From Stieleria tagensis (GTDB lineage: Bacteria > Planctomycetota > Planctomycetia > Pirellulales > Pirellulaceae), in assembly GCF_024129865.1 (NCBI RefSeq), contig NZ_JAMYFE010000042.1, positions 1-64,000 of the forward strand: DNA of 64,000 nt, in the 5' to 3' direction. The notes under the pieces are model-generated. The model was not told the origin of the DNA and ran no database searches. It saw only the letters and a list, made by a program, of their open reading frames with translations. Shown here one piece after another: positions 19,101 through 27,435 of this stretch; within the stretch, counting starts at the first letter, position 1; each line of letters opens with the position of its first letter. Position numbers and translations under genes: made by a program.

Positions 19101-19821
19101 GATTCGCATCGACGGTGGCCAGCAATGTTGGGTCAGAATGTTCGGTTTCGTGGACCCGTTCCGGTAGGAGTGCGGCGGCGTGGTAGGAACCGACAATGGC
19201 AGCCGTCCGCTGGTCGGTTTCTCGAATCGCTTGTCGCATCGCAGCTTCGCGCACCAAGTCACGTGGGCTGATTCGGTGGCTGTCGCTGCGAACGGCCCAA
19301 CCGAATGTCAGCGCCGCGCGGCGAATGGTTTCGGGGTCGGCATCACAGCCGGGGGACTCGACCATCCGCTGCCACAAATCACCGACATCGTTTGCTCCGG
19401 TCCGCTGCATGATCGACTGCAATAGGTCGCTGGACGACTCAGCTGTATCGAACTCCACGGCATACTTTGCCGAGACCGATAAATCACAGGCTTTCACCGG
19501 CACCTGATTGGCGAACGCCCAGCGGATGGCGACGAATTCCGGCGAGAACTCAGCCAGCGGATAGAACATCATGTTGCCATCGGAACCCACCGCAGAGATT
19601 GCGATTGGCGGCTGTGTCAATGGATCAGCGATATGAACCATCCAATCCGATAGATCCGACGGCATTTCGATCAAGATTCGCTGGGGTGAAAAGCGATCCA
19701 GAATCGAGCCCATCGCTCGCGCCAGCATCGCCGAATGATGGCGGACACCGATTAGCAAGGGTGCGTCACACAGGTGCAGTCGCGCGCATTCGGCGACGGG
19801 ATCAATCGATTCAGCGGGCAT
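16126..19821 (-). CDS. DUF5682-VWA fusion protein
   Basis: This 1231-residue protein joins two families that are often separate genes. The N-terminus (LLIGVRHHSAMLARAM, about 22-37, then RILIEMPSDL) is the start typical of DUF5682. The C-terminus from about residue 1050 is a von Willebrand A domain with a MIDAS: VTFVVDVSGSMSAS (DxSxS), GGGTDIGLGLRAAR and VLVTDFEEG, so metal binding looks intact. VWA proteins commonly partner with MoxR AAA ATPases, and a MoxR gene lies immediately upstream. The middle is long, alpha-helical and unassigned. I chose the ATG at 19821, 13 bases after the MoxR stop; another at 19842 overlaps that stop by eight bases and is equally possible. Confidence 0.87.
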   Translation of the reverse strand: MPAESIDPVAECARLHLCDAPLLIGVRHHSAMLARAMGSILDRFSPQRILIEMPSDLSDWMVHIADPLTQPPIAISAVGSDGNMMFYPLAEFSPEFVAIRWAFANQVPVKACDLSVSAKYAVEFDTAESSSDLLQSIMQRTGANDVGDLWQRMVESPGCDADPETIRRAALTFGWAVRSDSHRISPRDLVREAAMRQAIRETDQRTAAIVGSYHAAALLPERVHETEHSDPTLLATVDANPESVGVSLIPYSFEQLDERSGYPAGILDPQWHQRMVQSESNSEMDQAAVELATGVCRQLRRAGHVAGTPDASETIRMMRDLARLRGLGVAGRGELVEALQSCLVHGDVMGRGRAVSIAAAQVLVGDQTGVVTPAAPRCGLAVSIDQLFEQLGLPGRDSLGKANKRPESARWRAGLSPDDKELRLDVLRSPKDRARAVVLRRLDAAGIPYARRLDTVEQGLRENLIERWSVQWLQSTSATIESVSRFGVTLDQASEQILRSGNTADTEQLPTKILERLRIASECGLQQLTNQTLAQLDQTFQHSASLSDLVQATSLIVRIAASHLPGLPLDPADAAPPIVPVYHLPDAIVSPAKLLHACLLRLGGLRGSSDRNDAIAVAELVDWFTGDLYQTFLGSNADVDHADDDPVTPQHLINWCKQTLRDGSNLMRGVSAGGLCVLGEMDSKTLGGLLTGWIDSASDRSGRERLRDGLSGCVQLLLSRMQNDAQWLDGFEATVNELDDADFLTQLPALRGGFQPFSPADRQRVLDIRFQGLDDRRSSIEESSDDPSQQQVVIQQVARLRHCDLAGQRAVEALFPELQSMLEQPVSDRSKTSANADSSSELDTVIRPVANGQITTADRWRLILGLPPESPQSRVQSAARSLDQMFGRGRGEGSRREFAERRGSTGGQEAPSPSSAQWADDLEALFGSDVCQEVLGTAAAAGNPTLIQHLDPDSVTPSVDLLQQVLSLAGAMPESRMHQLRRLAKRITDQLAQQLAVRLQTALSGLSTPRPTRRRSRQLNLPRTIRENLRNCRRRPDGRATIIADRLIFNAPARREMDWHVTFVVDVSGSMSASVVYSALVAAIFDALPALSVRFLAFSTELIDLSDQVADPLALLLEVDVGGGTDIGLGLRAARAGIKVPSRSIVVLVTDFEEGVSIPSMLAEVRALVDSGVRCLGLASLDDSGQARYHDGLAQMMASAGMSVAAVSPEKLARWIGDQIRGNPSSGQIDG

Positions 19822-19834
19822 TGTCGATCGCGTG

Positions 19835-20998
19835 TTACGCATCCTCCAGCACGCCGCGCGCCTCGGCCAGGCGTTTCCACAATTGGCCACCGGACTTGGC
19901 ACGGCGTTGAACGGGGCCGTCCCAGTAAGTTAACAATCGCTCACGGTCTTTTTCGTCATCCTTCAACACGACGCCTAACAAGTGTCCCGGCATTCTGGAA
20001 ACTGGATCAAACCCGGAGGGAAAGAACACGCTTTCTCGCATGATGGCGGTGGCCACCGCGACGGCTTCAGCGGTGCTCATCACCGTGCTCGGACGATTGA
20101 CCTGCCAACCTTCGTCGGTGCGACCGCTGCGCAGATCACGAAACACGGTCACCAACAGTTCGACCAACGCTTGATCGATCGCCTGATCACCCCCTGTTTC
20201 ACTTAGCATCGTTGCCGCTCGCGAGGCGACGAGTTGGCATTCACGCTGGGCGTCGGAGATCGGAGCGATGGTTTCAAAATTGAAGCGGCGTTTCAACGCG
20301 GCGGACATTTCGGAAACACCCCGGTCGCGTAGGTTGGCTGTGGCAACCAAGGAAAAACCCGGTGCCGCAAACAGGCTGGAATCTTCATCGTCCAATTCCG
20401 GAATCATCATCCGGCGTTCGCTGAGAATCGAGATCAGAGCGTCCTGAACCTCCGGCAGGCAGCGAGTGATTTCTTCGAATCGAACGATGCTGCCCCTGCG
20501 CATCGCTTGCATCACCGGCGAGGGCACCAGGGCCAGGGGCGTCGGGCCGCGATCGAGCAGCATCGCATAGTTCCAGCCATAACGAATTTGGTCTTCAGTT
20601 GTCCCGGCGGTCCCTTGAACTGCCAACCCGCCCGATCCGCTGATGGCCGCGGCCAATAGTTCGCCGAGCATCGATTTGGCCGTGCCCGGTTCGCCGACTA
20701 ACATCAATCCCCGCTCACCGGCCAGGGTGACAACGCAACGTTGAACGATGTCACGAGGTCCGACGAATTTTTCACTGATCACCAATGCATCCGATTTTCT
20801 TGCACCGACTTTTTCGCCATCGCTGCCACAGATGAAATCGACGACCGACGTCGGCGACAGTTTCCATCCCTCCGGTCGCGCCGCAGTATCTGCTTCGCGC
20901 ATGACCGCTAGTTCGTCGGCGTAACGCAGTTCCGCTGGCGGGGATTGCACCTTGGGCGTTGTCGCAGCCGCAGAGGGACGGACGTTTTTCTTTGCCAT
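19835..20998 (-). CDS. MoxR-type AAA ATPase
   Basis: This 387-residue ATPase has Walker A GEPGTAKS (102-109), Walker B IVRFEE (171-176), sensor-1 region LVATANLRDRG (217-227) and an LKRRF arginine-finger region (235-239). The sequence is typical of the AAA_5/MoxR group that remodels or activates partner proteins, often with VWA proteins. The N-terminal 80 residues (PEGWKLSPTSVVDFICG) are family-specific and resemble YehL-like ATPases. Its stop is 13 bases before the DUF5682-VWA start, and its start is 7 bases after the giant protein's stop, so it belongs to one transcription unit. Catalytic residues appear complete. Confidence 0.93.
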   Translation of the reverse strand: MAKKNVRPSAAATTPKVQSPPAELRYADELAVMREADTAARPEGWKLSPTSVVDFICGSDGEKVGARKSDALVISEKFVGPRDIVQRCVVTLAGERGLMLVGEPGTAKSMLGELLAAAISGSGGLAVQGTAGTTEDQIRYGWNYAMLLDRGPTPLALVPSPVMQAMRRGSIVRFEEITRCLPEVQDALISILSERRMMIPELDDEDSSLFAAPGFSLVATANLRDRGVSEMSAALKRRFNFETIAPISDAQRECQLVASRAATMLSETGGDQAIDQALVELLVTVFRDLRSGRTDEGWQVNRPSTVMSTAEAVAVATAIMRESVFFPSGFDPVSRMPGHLLGVVLKDDEKDRERLLTYWDGPVQRRAKSGGQLWKRLAEARGVLEDA

Positions 20999-21005
20999 TT
21001 GCGAT

Positions 21006-24000
21006 TTAAGTTTGGAGAGATTCTTCGTAGCGTGGAGCGTCGCCCGACTGGGTGCGATCCCAAGCTAACCGAAACTGATTGGGCAGCGGGCGTGAACAAA
21101 CCAACAACGCGGCATTGCCGCCGCGTAATCGGTCGGTGTTTTGGTATCCCAACTGCGCCAGTTTCCATGATTCAACCGGCAGATTGGGTAGTTTCAGTGC
21201 TTCCCATCCACCTGGCAGGAACAACTCGCGTCCGGCGCGACTGCGTTTGGCTGTGACGACCAGATCGGTGGCAGCCAAGGTCGCGACAGCGGATTTCAGT
21301 TCTGCGGGTTTCCAGTGGTTCCACCGTTGGAGGTTCTTGTTTGTCGGATCCGGTAGCGCGAGAAGTTGTAGATAGAGTGTCGCTGCAGACTGATCGAGCT
21401 TCCATTTTTTGCTGACTTCGTCTACCAAGTCAGGGACGCTGCAGCGTGGGTCTTGTTCCCAAACGCCATCGGCCAGCTGATCGCCTGAGTTGGAATGAAT
21501 CAATTGATCGGCGATATCAGATCGCATTTCCAAAACGAACCGAGCGAAATCGACTTGGTCGGCTCCGTCGCCTTCGTAGTTGAATGTCAATCGCGCCGCC
21601 GCGGACAGTAATTCCAGTTCCTGTGTCGTATGAAGTTTCGACGTGCGGAACGCAAGCTGACAGATCGGTGGATAGAGCGCGCCCAGCACTAGACCGCCGT
21701 CAAATGTGTAGTGGCCTTCTTTTTGCTGATTGCAGGGTGCAATCAACTTGCTGAATTGATCGACGACGGCGGCCGTGTCAATCGACTTGTTGCCGTACCA
21801 GTCGCGCATCGTCCAGGGCGCACCGAACTCTAATTTGGACACCGGGTCATCGATCCACTGACGCGCCGATTCGATCACGGCGGGAATTTGTCGCCGCGCC
21901 GGATCACCAAAGGGCAACGAATAATTCACCCAGCCCAATGCATCGAGCAACTGGGGCAAGATGGATCCCAAATTGGTCGGTGGCTCGGGATCCTGAATGA
22001 GATTCAGCGCGTGCTGTTGATGGCGATCAGGATTTTGCACGTATCCAAATGTCAGCTCGCGCGATTCAAACACTCGCGACGCGACGGGGTCGGACAACAA
22101 ACTCAGAAAGGTTTTCCGGTCGAACTGGGGGTAGCCGCCACCAATGTGTTCTAGTTGTGCGGCGCACTCCGGCGGCAACGCGACGGACGATTGTCGGCGT
22201 TTTTGCCAAGCCGCAATCATGCGCTCAAAAGCGGCATCAATGCGTTGGCCGATCGCGCCGTCAGGATCGTCCCGTAACCCGGTTGCGAGCAGCGATAACG
22301 GCAGCGCTTCGCCGTCGAGCCCGGAGATCGCGGTTTTGATTTCGTTGACCTTCCATCCGTAGTGTCCCCGCAGTTCCTTGGTTAATTTCTCTTGACCATA
22401 TCGCGCGGTTCGCAAATTAGACATCCATGCCAACCCGACTTGAACCGGCGAAGCGCCAAGTTTTTCAGCGGCTTTGGCTAACAATTCCCCATCGACCAAT
22501 GGCAGAGTTTCCAGACGGCGAACAGCATCGACGAAGGTTTGGACTTGTTTGGAGTTCCACGTGCGTTGCAGTTCGACTGCATCGATGATGTTGTAGGGTT
22601 TGGGGGGCTTGGGTTTTCCGTTGGGTGAATACTCCAGCACGTGGATCTGTTCGACACGGTAGCCGCCGAAGGGATAGGCGACATAGCGATTTTTGCCATC
22701 GACAAACGCAATCGGTTTCTCTCGATCGGGCGCGTACGGTTTGTTTTTTGCCAAGGCCGCATCGCTTTCGCTGAACGGTTGGGCGATGTAATAAACCAAT
22801 TTGCCGTCCCAGTCCAAGATTCCGGATTCGGCCAAATAGGCCAGCCCTTTCAGCCCCCAGGAATCTTCGAACCGATGATGCACTGGCTGGTCCTGGTTTT
22901 CTGCCACATCCGCTCCGTTGGTGGATTGTTTCCAGAACCAATTCCAGGCGGCGGTGCAGGTGTCATCGACGGCGGAAATCCAATCCGGTTGACCTTTGTG
23001 AAGTTTATCGACGGTGCCGGTTTGCAAAAATTGGATCACCGCTTCGACATGAATGCTCGGTGCGCTGTTGTTGCCATACCGATAGATGTCGGCGCGACTG
23101 TCACCGAACCAGGAAAGGGCCAAGTTGCTGACGCCGGCGGCGGACGGGCCAAACGACGGTTTTTGTTTGCCTTCGTTTTTTTGTTCATCCGTTTTCGGAG
23201 GTTCGGAAAGCCGCTGAATCTTGGCATTCAACGAGGCCTGTTCGGCTGCTGTCATGGCGATCAGTTTGCTGACCCCTTTGGCCAATCGCTCGGGAGCCTT
23301 TGGTAACCATTTCGCGACTGCTTGGGAAACGGCATCGCGATCCGGGTCGGTCTCGGATTCTTCTTTTTTCTTGCGCAGGGCTTGGTGTTGACGATCACCT
23401 GCATCCAACAACGCCGCGGCTTGCTTGGCAGTGGTGCTGCGCAGTTTGGTGGACGACGTCAGGCAACGCAGGGAAAACAGATGAAAGAATTCGACCGGCA
23501 GTGCTTTGGGTTGCCCCAGGCAGTAGCGGGTTTTGTCACCAGGCAGCAGTGCCAATGCGATCCCGGTGTCTTGGTCCAGAACCGTTCCGTCGGCGGTGAG
23601 GATCCAGTACGAATCCGTTGCCGGACGGTTGATCATCGCGACAGGCAATCGGGGTTCGGTGAATCCGTGCGGGTCGGGCTGCAAGGTGCAGGTTCTTCCG
23701 TCGATGCCCAAGCCGACAACACTGCCGTCACGTTTGCCGATCACCCGCCAGCCGACCATGCCATTGGCAATTCCCAGCGGAGAATCATCAAGTGTTGCCG
23801 GTGCCGGCATCAGTCTGCAATGCGTCCAGTGGATCTTGTCGCTTGATGACAACTGATCTTCAAACCACGGCGGGATGCTTTCACGCTGTTTTTTTCCGGT
23901 GACCGGATCGATTTCGACCAACTTTGGCGCTGTTGATGCGTCCTCGAAATTTAGATAGGTGTAGGGGGAGAAGACGTTCTGATTGAGATTCCAAAACCGG

Positions 24001-26123
24001 TCTCCGTCGCTGAACCAGACGCGGGCTTCGGGGATTTTGCTGTCGCCGGGTTTGACCAGGCGGGTGCCAAAGAAGACACCGTCTTGCAGCGGCATCCAAG
24101 CGGACATCTGGCGATTCCAATAGTTGTATTCAGCCGGAAAGATTTGGTCGGGATCACTCAGCCAACAAATCTTTGACGCATAGGTGGTGACATCACGGAA
24201 GCCCACCAAGACATCGTTTTGAACTTGGCGGACGGATTCCGCGCGTTTGGTTTTGTCAAAGACGAATTCACCGACAACGTTGGATCCCTGTGCCCCGATG
24301 ACTTCGATGGTTCCTCCGCGAGCGATTGTGATCGTGGGAAAGGATTCATCAATCAGCGTTTCGTCTTGGTTCTTTTTGATGCTGACGAGCGCTTGCACAT
24401 CATCGGCTTGGTCCAACGCGTCCCAGCCGTATTCATCGATCACACCGGCGATCAGCGTTCGCTGCAGTGCGGCAGCAAAACTGACTTTTTTCAATCGCTC
24501 CATGACCACCGGGAACTCTTGGATCGTCGCCCGACCGATCGCCGTCCGCAAAACATTCAAGGCGACTTCGACGTCGGCTAGTCCACCCTTTTCCAGCTGA
24601 GAAAGTTGTTGGTCCAGGAATTGCCACCAGATATCTTTGATCGCGTCGTGTCCGGTAGCGGCTTTGTCAAATCGTTGTGTGTCCGCGCCGTGCGTACGGA
24701 AATAACGGCGGGACCCGCGTTGTTCGCCACAGATCAGTGAGGGAATCGATTCGCGAACGATCCCCGCGAATCGTTGGTCATCCAAAACGTGTTTCAACGA
24801 CGAATTGCGACGCGTGTGGTCGGGATTGGTTTGCAACCAGCCGGAAAACCCGATGCCGGCATTGGCCGGAAGTTCCGCAACCGGAATCCCAAGGTCCAAA
24901 CAGGCTTCCAGGACGTCCACGTCGGCCGGCTTGGATGCGTACCCGCGCTGCGTGCCCAAGTTGAGTGGTTGGGCTTCTTCGCGAAGCGCAGCAGCGGCCG
25001 ATTCGAGGAGTTCGAAAAAGCGTTTCTTTGGCGGGACACCGGCCGATGCAAGCCGGCTGAACCATCCCGCTCGCCCGCCAGGAATCTGGACATCGCTGGG
25101 CAGTTCGGCGACCGGTTTGGCCAACAGCGGCAGTACTTTCCACCGATCGAGTTGATCCAGCCAATCCCAGGCGGGGCTGTTGTTGTAATAGTCGTCGTCA
25201 CAATTGGTATGCACCAGCAACCACAGTCCGAACGAATCAGATTGTTGAACTAAATGTGAGACACGTTTGCTGACGGATTTCCAAAACAGTTTTGGCGCAC
25301 GCGCCATCGCCGGGGAGGAAATGATCTCGGTCAACAACGCGTCGGTTTCCGCGTCAGGATCTTTGCCAGCCAGCTTGGCCAACCGCACCAAGTCTTTGGC
25401 GGCGGATGCCATCGGTGGCATGCCGCCGAGTGTGCGGCGGACCAATAAGTCGCGGAAGGTTTCAAACGCCTCGGCCGGTTCAAATTGTTGTTCGAGATCT
25501 TTGGTGTATTCGCCCAAGGCTTTCCCAGACAGGCAACCGCTGAGCGCGAATTCCAAAACCGCGTCGCGACGGCGAGTGCGATCGACATCCAACGCATGCA
25601 CCCGTTCGGCCTCCAAGGCTTTGCCCAATCCACGTCCGGCATAGCTGTGATTGCCCAGGTCTTTATAGATCCTCGCGGCCTCCTCCCAGAACGGTGGCAA
25701 GAAGTGGCGAACGGAACGGTTCAGTTCCTCAGCCATCTCTGTCAGCGCGTCCCAGGCATGTCCCGGTTTCGATTTTGCTTTTCGCGCCGCTGCCTTGATC
25801 CGCTTGACCAACACCAACGCATCTTTGGCATTTTCGGGATGGGTGATGAGTGCCCAGCTGGCAAAGCCCATTGCGCGACGGCTTTGGATCGCAATCGGCT
25901 TGCTTTCACCGGCTGGTTCCAGTCCCAAGAACTCCATCGCCAAATCTTCGGCCGGCCCCAGTCGTTCTGCGCCCAGGCGAACCACCTTTCTGTCCCCCAG
26001 CGCCGCTCCGCCATAGGTCCGGGCAACGACTTTCTCAGTGCTCTTGGGGTCGACCTTTGTGCCGATCGGCAGCATTCCACCGGCGGCAAGTTGCGACTCG
26101 ACTGCCTTGTTCGTCTTGCTCAT
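21006..26123 (-). CDS. 1705-residue uncharacterised protein of the MoxR/VWA operon
   Basis: I do not recognise a domain with a known function. Seen: no signal peptide and no membrane segment; a probable helical N-terminal third (about 40-600); a mixed region at about 610-870 rich in Trp, Gly and Asp (for example VGWRVIGKRDGSVVGLGIDG) that may be beta-rich; a charged Lys/Glu linker near 930-1050; and a helical C-terminal part. The N-terminus (VVARTYGGAALGDRKVVRL, AEDLAMEFLGL, RRAMGFASWALI) resembles large proteins found beside MoxR/DUF5682/SWIM genes in actinobacteria, sometimes annotated as DNA-binding; that is from memory. The upstream DUF4132 stop overlaps its start by four bases (ATGA), and MoxR follows after seven. 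Confidence 0.85.
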   Translation of the reverse strand: MSKTNKAVESQLAAGGMLPIGTKVDPKSTEKVVARTYGGAALGDRKVVRLGAERLGPAEDLAMEFLGLEPAGESKPIAIQSRRAMGFASWALITHPENAKDALVLVKRIKAAARKAKSKPGHAWDALTEMAEELNRSVRHFLPPFWEEAARIYKDLGNHSYAGRGLGKALEAERVHALDVDRTRRRDAVLEFALSGCLSGKALGEYTKDLEQQFEPAEAFETFRDLLVRRTLGGMPPMASAAKDLVRLAKLAGKDPDAETDALLTEIISSPAMARAPKLFWKSVSKRVSHLVQQSDSFGLWLLVHTNCDDDYYNNSPAWDWLDQLDRWKVLPLLAKPVAELPSDVQIPGGRAGWFSRLASAGVPPKKRFFELLESAAAALREEAQPLNLGTQRGYASKPADVDVLEACLDLGIPVAELPANAGIGFSGWLQTNPDHTRRNSSLKHVLDDQRFAGIVRESIPSLICGEQRGSRRYFRTHGADTQRFDKAATGHDAIKDIWWQFLDQQLSQLEKGGLADVEVALNVLRTAIGRATIQEFPVVMERLKKVSFAAALQRTLIAGVIDEYGWDALDQADDVQALVSIKKNQDETLIDESFPTITIARGGTIEVIGAQGSNVVGEFVFDKTKRAESVRQVQNDVLVGFRDVTTYASKICWLSDPDQIFPAEYNYWNRQMSAWMPLQDGVFFGTRLVKPGDSKIPEARVWFSDGDRFWNLNQNVFSPYTYLNFEDASTAPKLVEIDPVTGKKQRESIPPWFEDQLSSSDKIHWTHCRLMPAPATLDDSPLGIANGMVGWRVIGKRDGSVVGLGIDGRTCTLQPDPHGFTEPRLPVAMINRPATDSYWILTADGTVLDQDTGIALALLPGDKTRYCLGQPKALPVEFFHLFSLRCLTSSTKLRSTTAKQAAALLDAGDRQHQALRKKKEESETDPDRDAVSQAVAKWLPKAPERLAKGVSKLIAMTAAEQASLNAKIQRLSEPPKTDEQKNEGKQKPSFGPSAAGVSNLALSWFGDSRADIYRYGNNSAPSIHVEAVIQFLQTGTVDKLHKGQPDWISAVDDTCTAAWNWFWKQSTNGADVAENQDQPVHHRFEDSWGLKGLAYLAESGILDWDGKLVYYIAQPFSESDAALAKNKPYAPDREKPIAFVDGKNRYVAYPFGGYRVEQIHVLEYSPNGKPKPPKPYNIIDAVELQRTWNSKQVQTFVDAVRRLETLPLVDGELLAKAAEKLGASPVQVGLAWMSNLRTARYGQEKLTKELRGHYGWKVNEIKTAISGLDGEALPLSLLATGLRDDPDGAIGQRIDAAFERMIAAWQKRRQSSVALPPECAAQLEHIGGGYPQFDRKTFLSLLSDPVASRVFESRELTFGYVQNPDRHQQHALNLIQDPEPPTNLGSILPQLLDALGWVNYSLPFGDPARRQIPAVIESARQWIDDPVSKLEFGAPWTMRDWYGNKSIDTAAVVDQFSKLIAPCNQQKEGHYTFDGGLVLGALYPPICQLAFRTSKLHTTQELELLSAAARLTFNYEGDGADQVDFARFVLEMRSDIADQLIHSNSGDQLADGVWEQDPRCSVPDLVDEVSKKWKLDQSAATLYLQLLALPDPTNKNLQRWNHWKPAELKSAVATLAATDLVVTAKRSRAGRELFLPGGWEALKLPNLPVESWKLAQLGYQNTDRLRGGNAALLVCSRPLPNQFRLAWDRTQSGDAPRYEESLQT

Positions 26124-27019
26124 TGATCTTGCTCCGATGAATCAATCTTTCGCTTGGCATAGATGGCTGATGCCATGCGCACGCCTTCGCTGTAGGTGAC
26201 CGGGCCGACTTCGCCGAGTTTTAGAGGAACTTGGTTTTCGTCGACGAAAATCAGATGCCCGGTCCAAGTCGCCGATTCCGGATAGTCGTCGCCGACGAAA
26301 TAGCGGGCTTCGATCATCTGATTGTTTTCCCAAACACGGCAAGTCGCATAGCCACCGCGTACCGGATAGCCCAACCGTCTGCAGAGCGCGGTTGCAAAAT
26401 TGAGTTGTTCGAAATGGCCGCCCGAGTAGTCGGCCAGATGATTCGACGTCGATTGAGACTCATCGGCTTGATGGACCGAACGGTACAGCTGATCGATCGT
26501 CTGTTTGATCCCAAGGTCACCGGCCAGTTCTCGCAGTTCATCCAAGTCGCCGATTAAAATGGGATGCGGAACGCCGAAGGATGCTGTCTTGATCCACTGC
26601 GTTTCACCATCCAAATCGATCACGCCTAATCCGCGTTTGCGGTCGACGTCACGCAGCAGACCTGATTTTTCAAGGTTGAATTTGCCACGGGTGTCGGCGG
26701 GAACGACCACCATGTTCTGAAGACAGGATTGCCAATCGGGGTCGATCCAGATTTCAAACAGCACCTCACGCGGGATCGCCAACGATCGCAGCATCCAACG
26801 CTCGACGCTATGCCGGCACTCGGATTGATGTTCGGCCAACCAATCCGCCAACGCCAACAACGACTCCGCCGCCTCGCTCTGCTTCAGCCACTTTGGCACC
26901 GAAGCAAGCGTTTTACCCTTCGGATTTTGGCAGACCAGTTTTCCGTCCTGGAGTGCTAACTTGTACTCTCGCTCGGCATCCAACCAAGCCTGATCTTGCT
27001 GAGCAATCGCTGACATCAT
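26120..27019 (-). CDS. DUF4132-domain protein
   Basis: This 299-residue protein shows the DUF4132 pattern: a GKLVCQNPKGKTLASVPKWLK lead, then VERWMLRSLAIPREVLFEIW, DPDWQSCLQNMVVVP, a GVIDLDGETQWI segment and a FGVPHPILIGDLDELR segment with a conserved HP. In E. coli DUF4132 proteins (YehI, MolR) lie near the yehLMPQ genes. The WGR domain often joined to DUF4132 is not seen here. This is the first gene of the operon. The start is one of two adjacent ATGs (27019 or 27016) behind GAGAGAA. The C-terminal SSEQDQ end overlaps the next gene by four bases. The biochemical role of DUF4132 is unknown. Confidence 0.8.
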   Translation of the reverse strand: MMSAIAQQDQAWLDAEREYKLALQDGKLVCQNPKGKTLASVPKWLKQSEAAESLLALADWLAEHQSECRHSVERWMLRSLAIPREVLFEIWIDPDWQSCLQNMVVVPADTRGKFNLEKSGLLRDVDRKRGLGVIDLDGETQWIKTASFGVPHPILIGDLDELRELAGDLGIKQTIDQLYRSVHQADESQSTSNHLADYSGGHFEQLNFATALCRRLGYPVRGGYATCRVWENNQMIEARYFVGDDYPESATWTGHLIFVDENQVPLKLGEVGPVTYSEGVRMASAIYAKRKIDSSEQDQ

Positions 27020-27435
27020 GTTTCTCTCGGAAAAGTTCGAACCGCCGACGAGAGTCAGATTGTTGCATAATGGAGTTCACGCGTGGGCGACACGAGTGGG
27101 TTGCGCAGGTCGATCACCGTTTCAGGAAAACACGATCCGCTTGGTAATTGTGAGCAACTGATTTTTTTGGCGCTATTTTTCAGGTTTGCAAAACAAATCC
27201 ACGCATCTAGCTGCTCTACAGGGTGTCCGCCAAAAATTGACTTGCATGACCGGCTGCTGTACTATTGCGGTGGTGCACCTGTTCTGGCCCGGATGGTTCA
27301 TCACATTGACATCGATCGACGCAAATTCATCGTTGGTAAAGCAACGAGAAATCGTGAGCCAGCGCCCAGCGGCTGATGAATAATCCGGGCTTGGAACATT
27401 CAAGTGATTCAGTCACAGCGACGGAGAATGATGTG
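27020..27435. other. Intergenic region between divergent operons
   Basis: No gene is seen. It separates the minus-strand MoxR operon from the plus-strand secreted pair. The only firm signal is the promoter-like sequence described at 27237-27265. An in-frame extension of the downstream gene to 27376 lies inside it but lacks a ribosome-binding site. Confidence 0.6.
27237..27265 (+). promoter_or_regulatory. Candidate sigma-70-type promoter
   Basis: TTGACT (27237-27242), a 17-base spacer and TACTAT (27260-27265) match the -35/-10 consensus at 5 of 6 and 4 of 6 positions. It would serve the secreted protein starting at 27436, leaving a leader of about 165 bases. Chance matches of this quality occur, so this is tentative. 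Confidence 0.35.
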
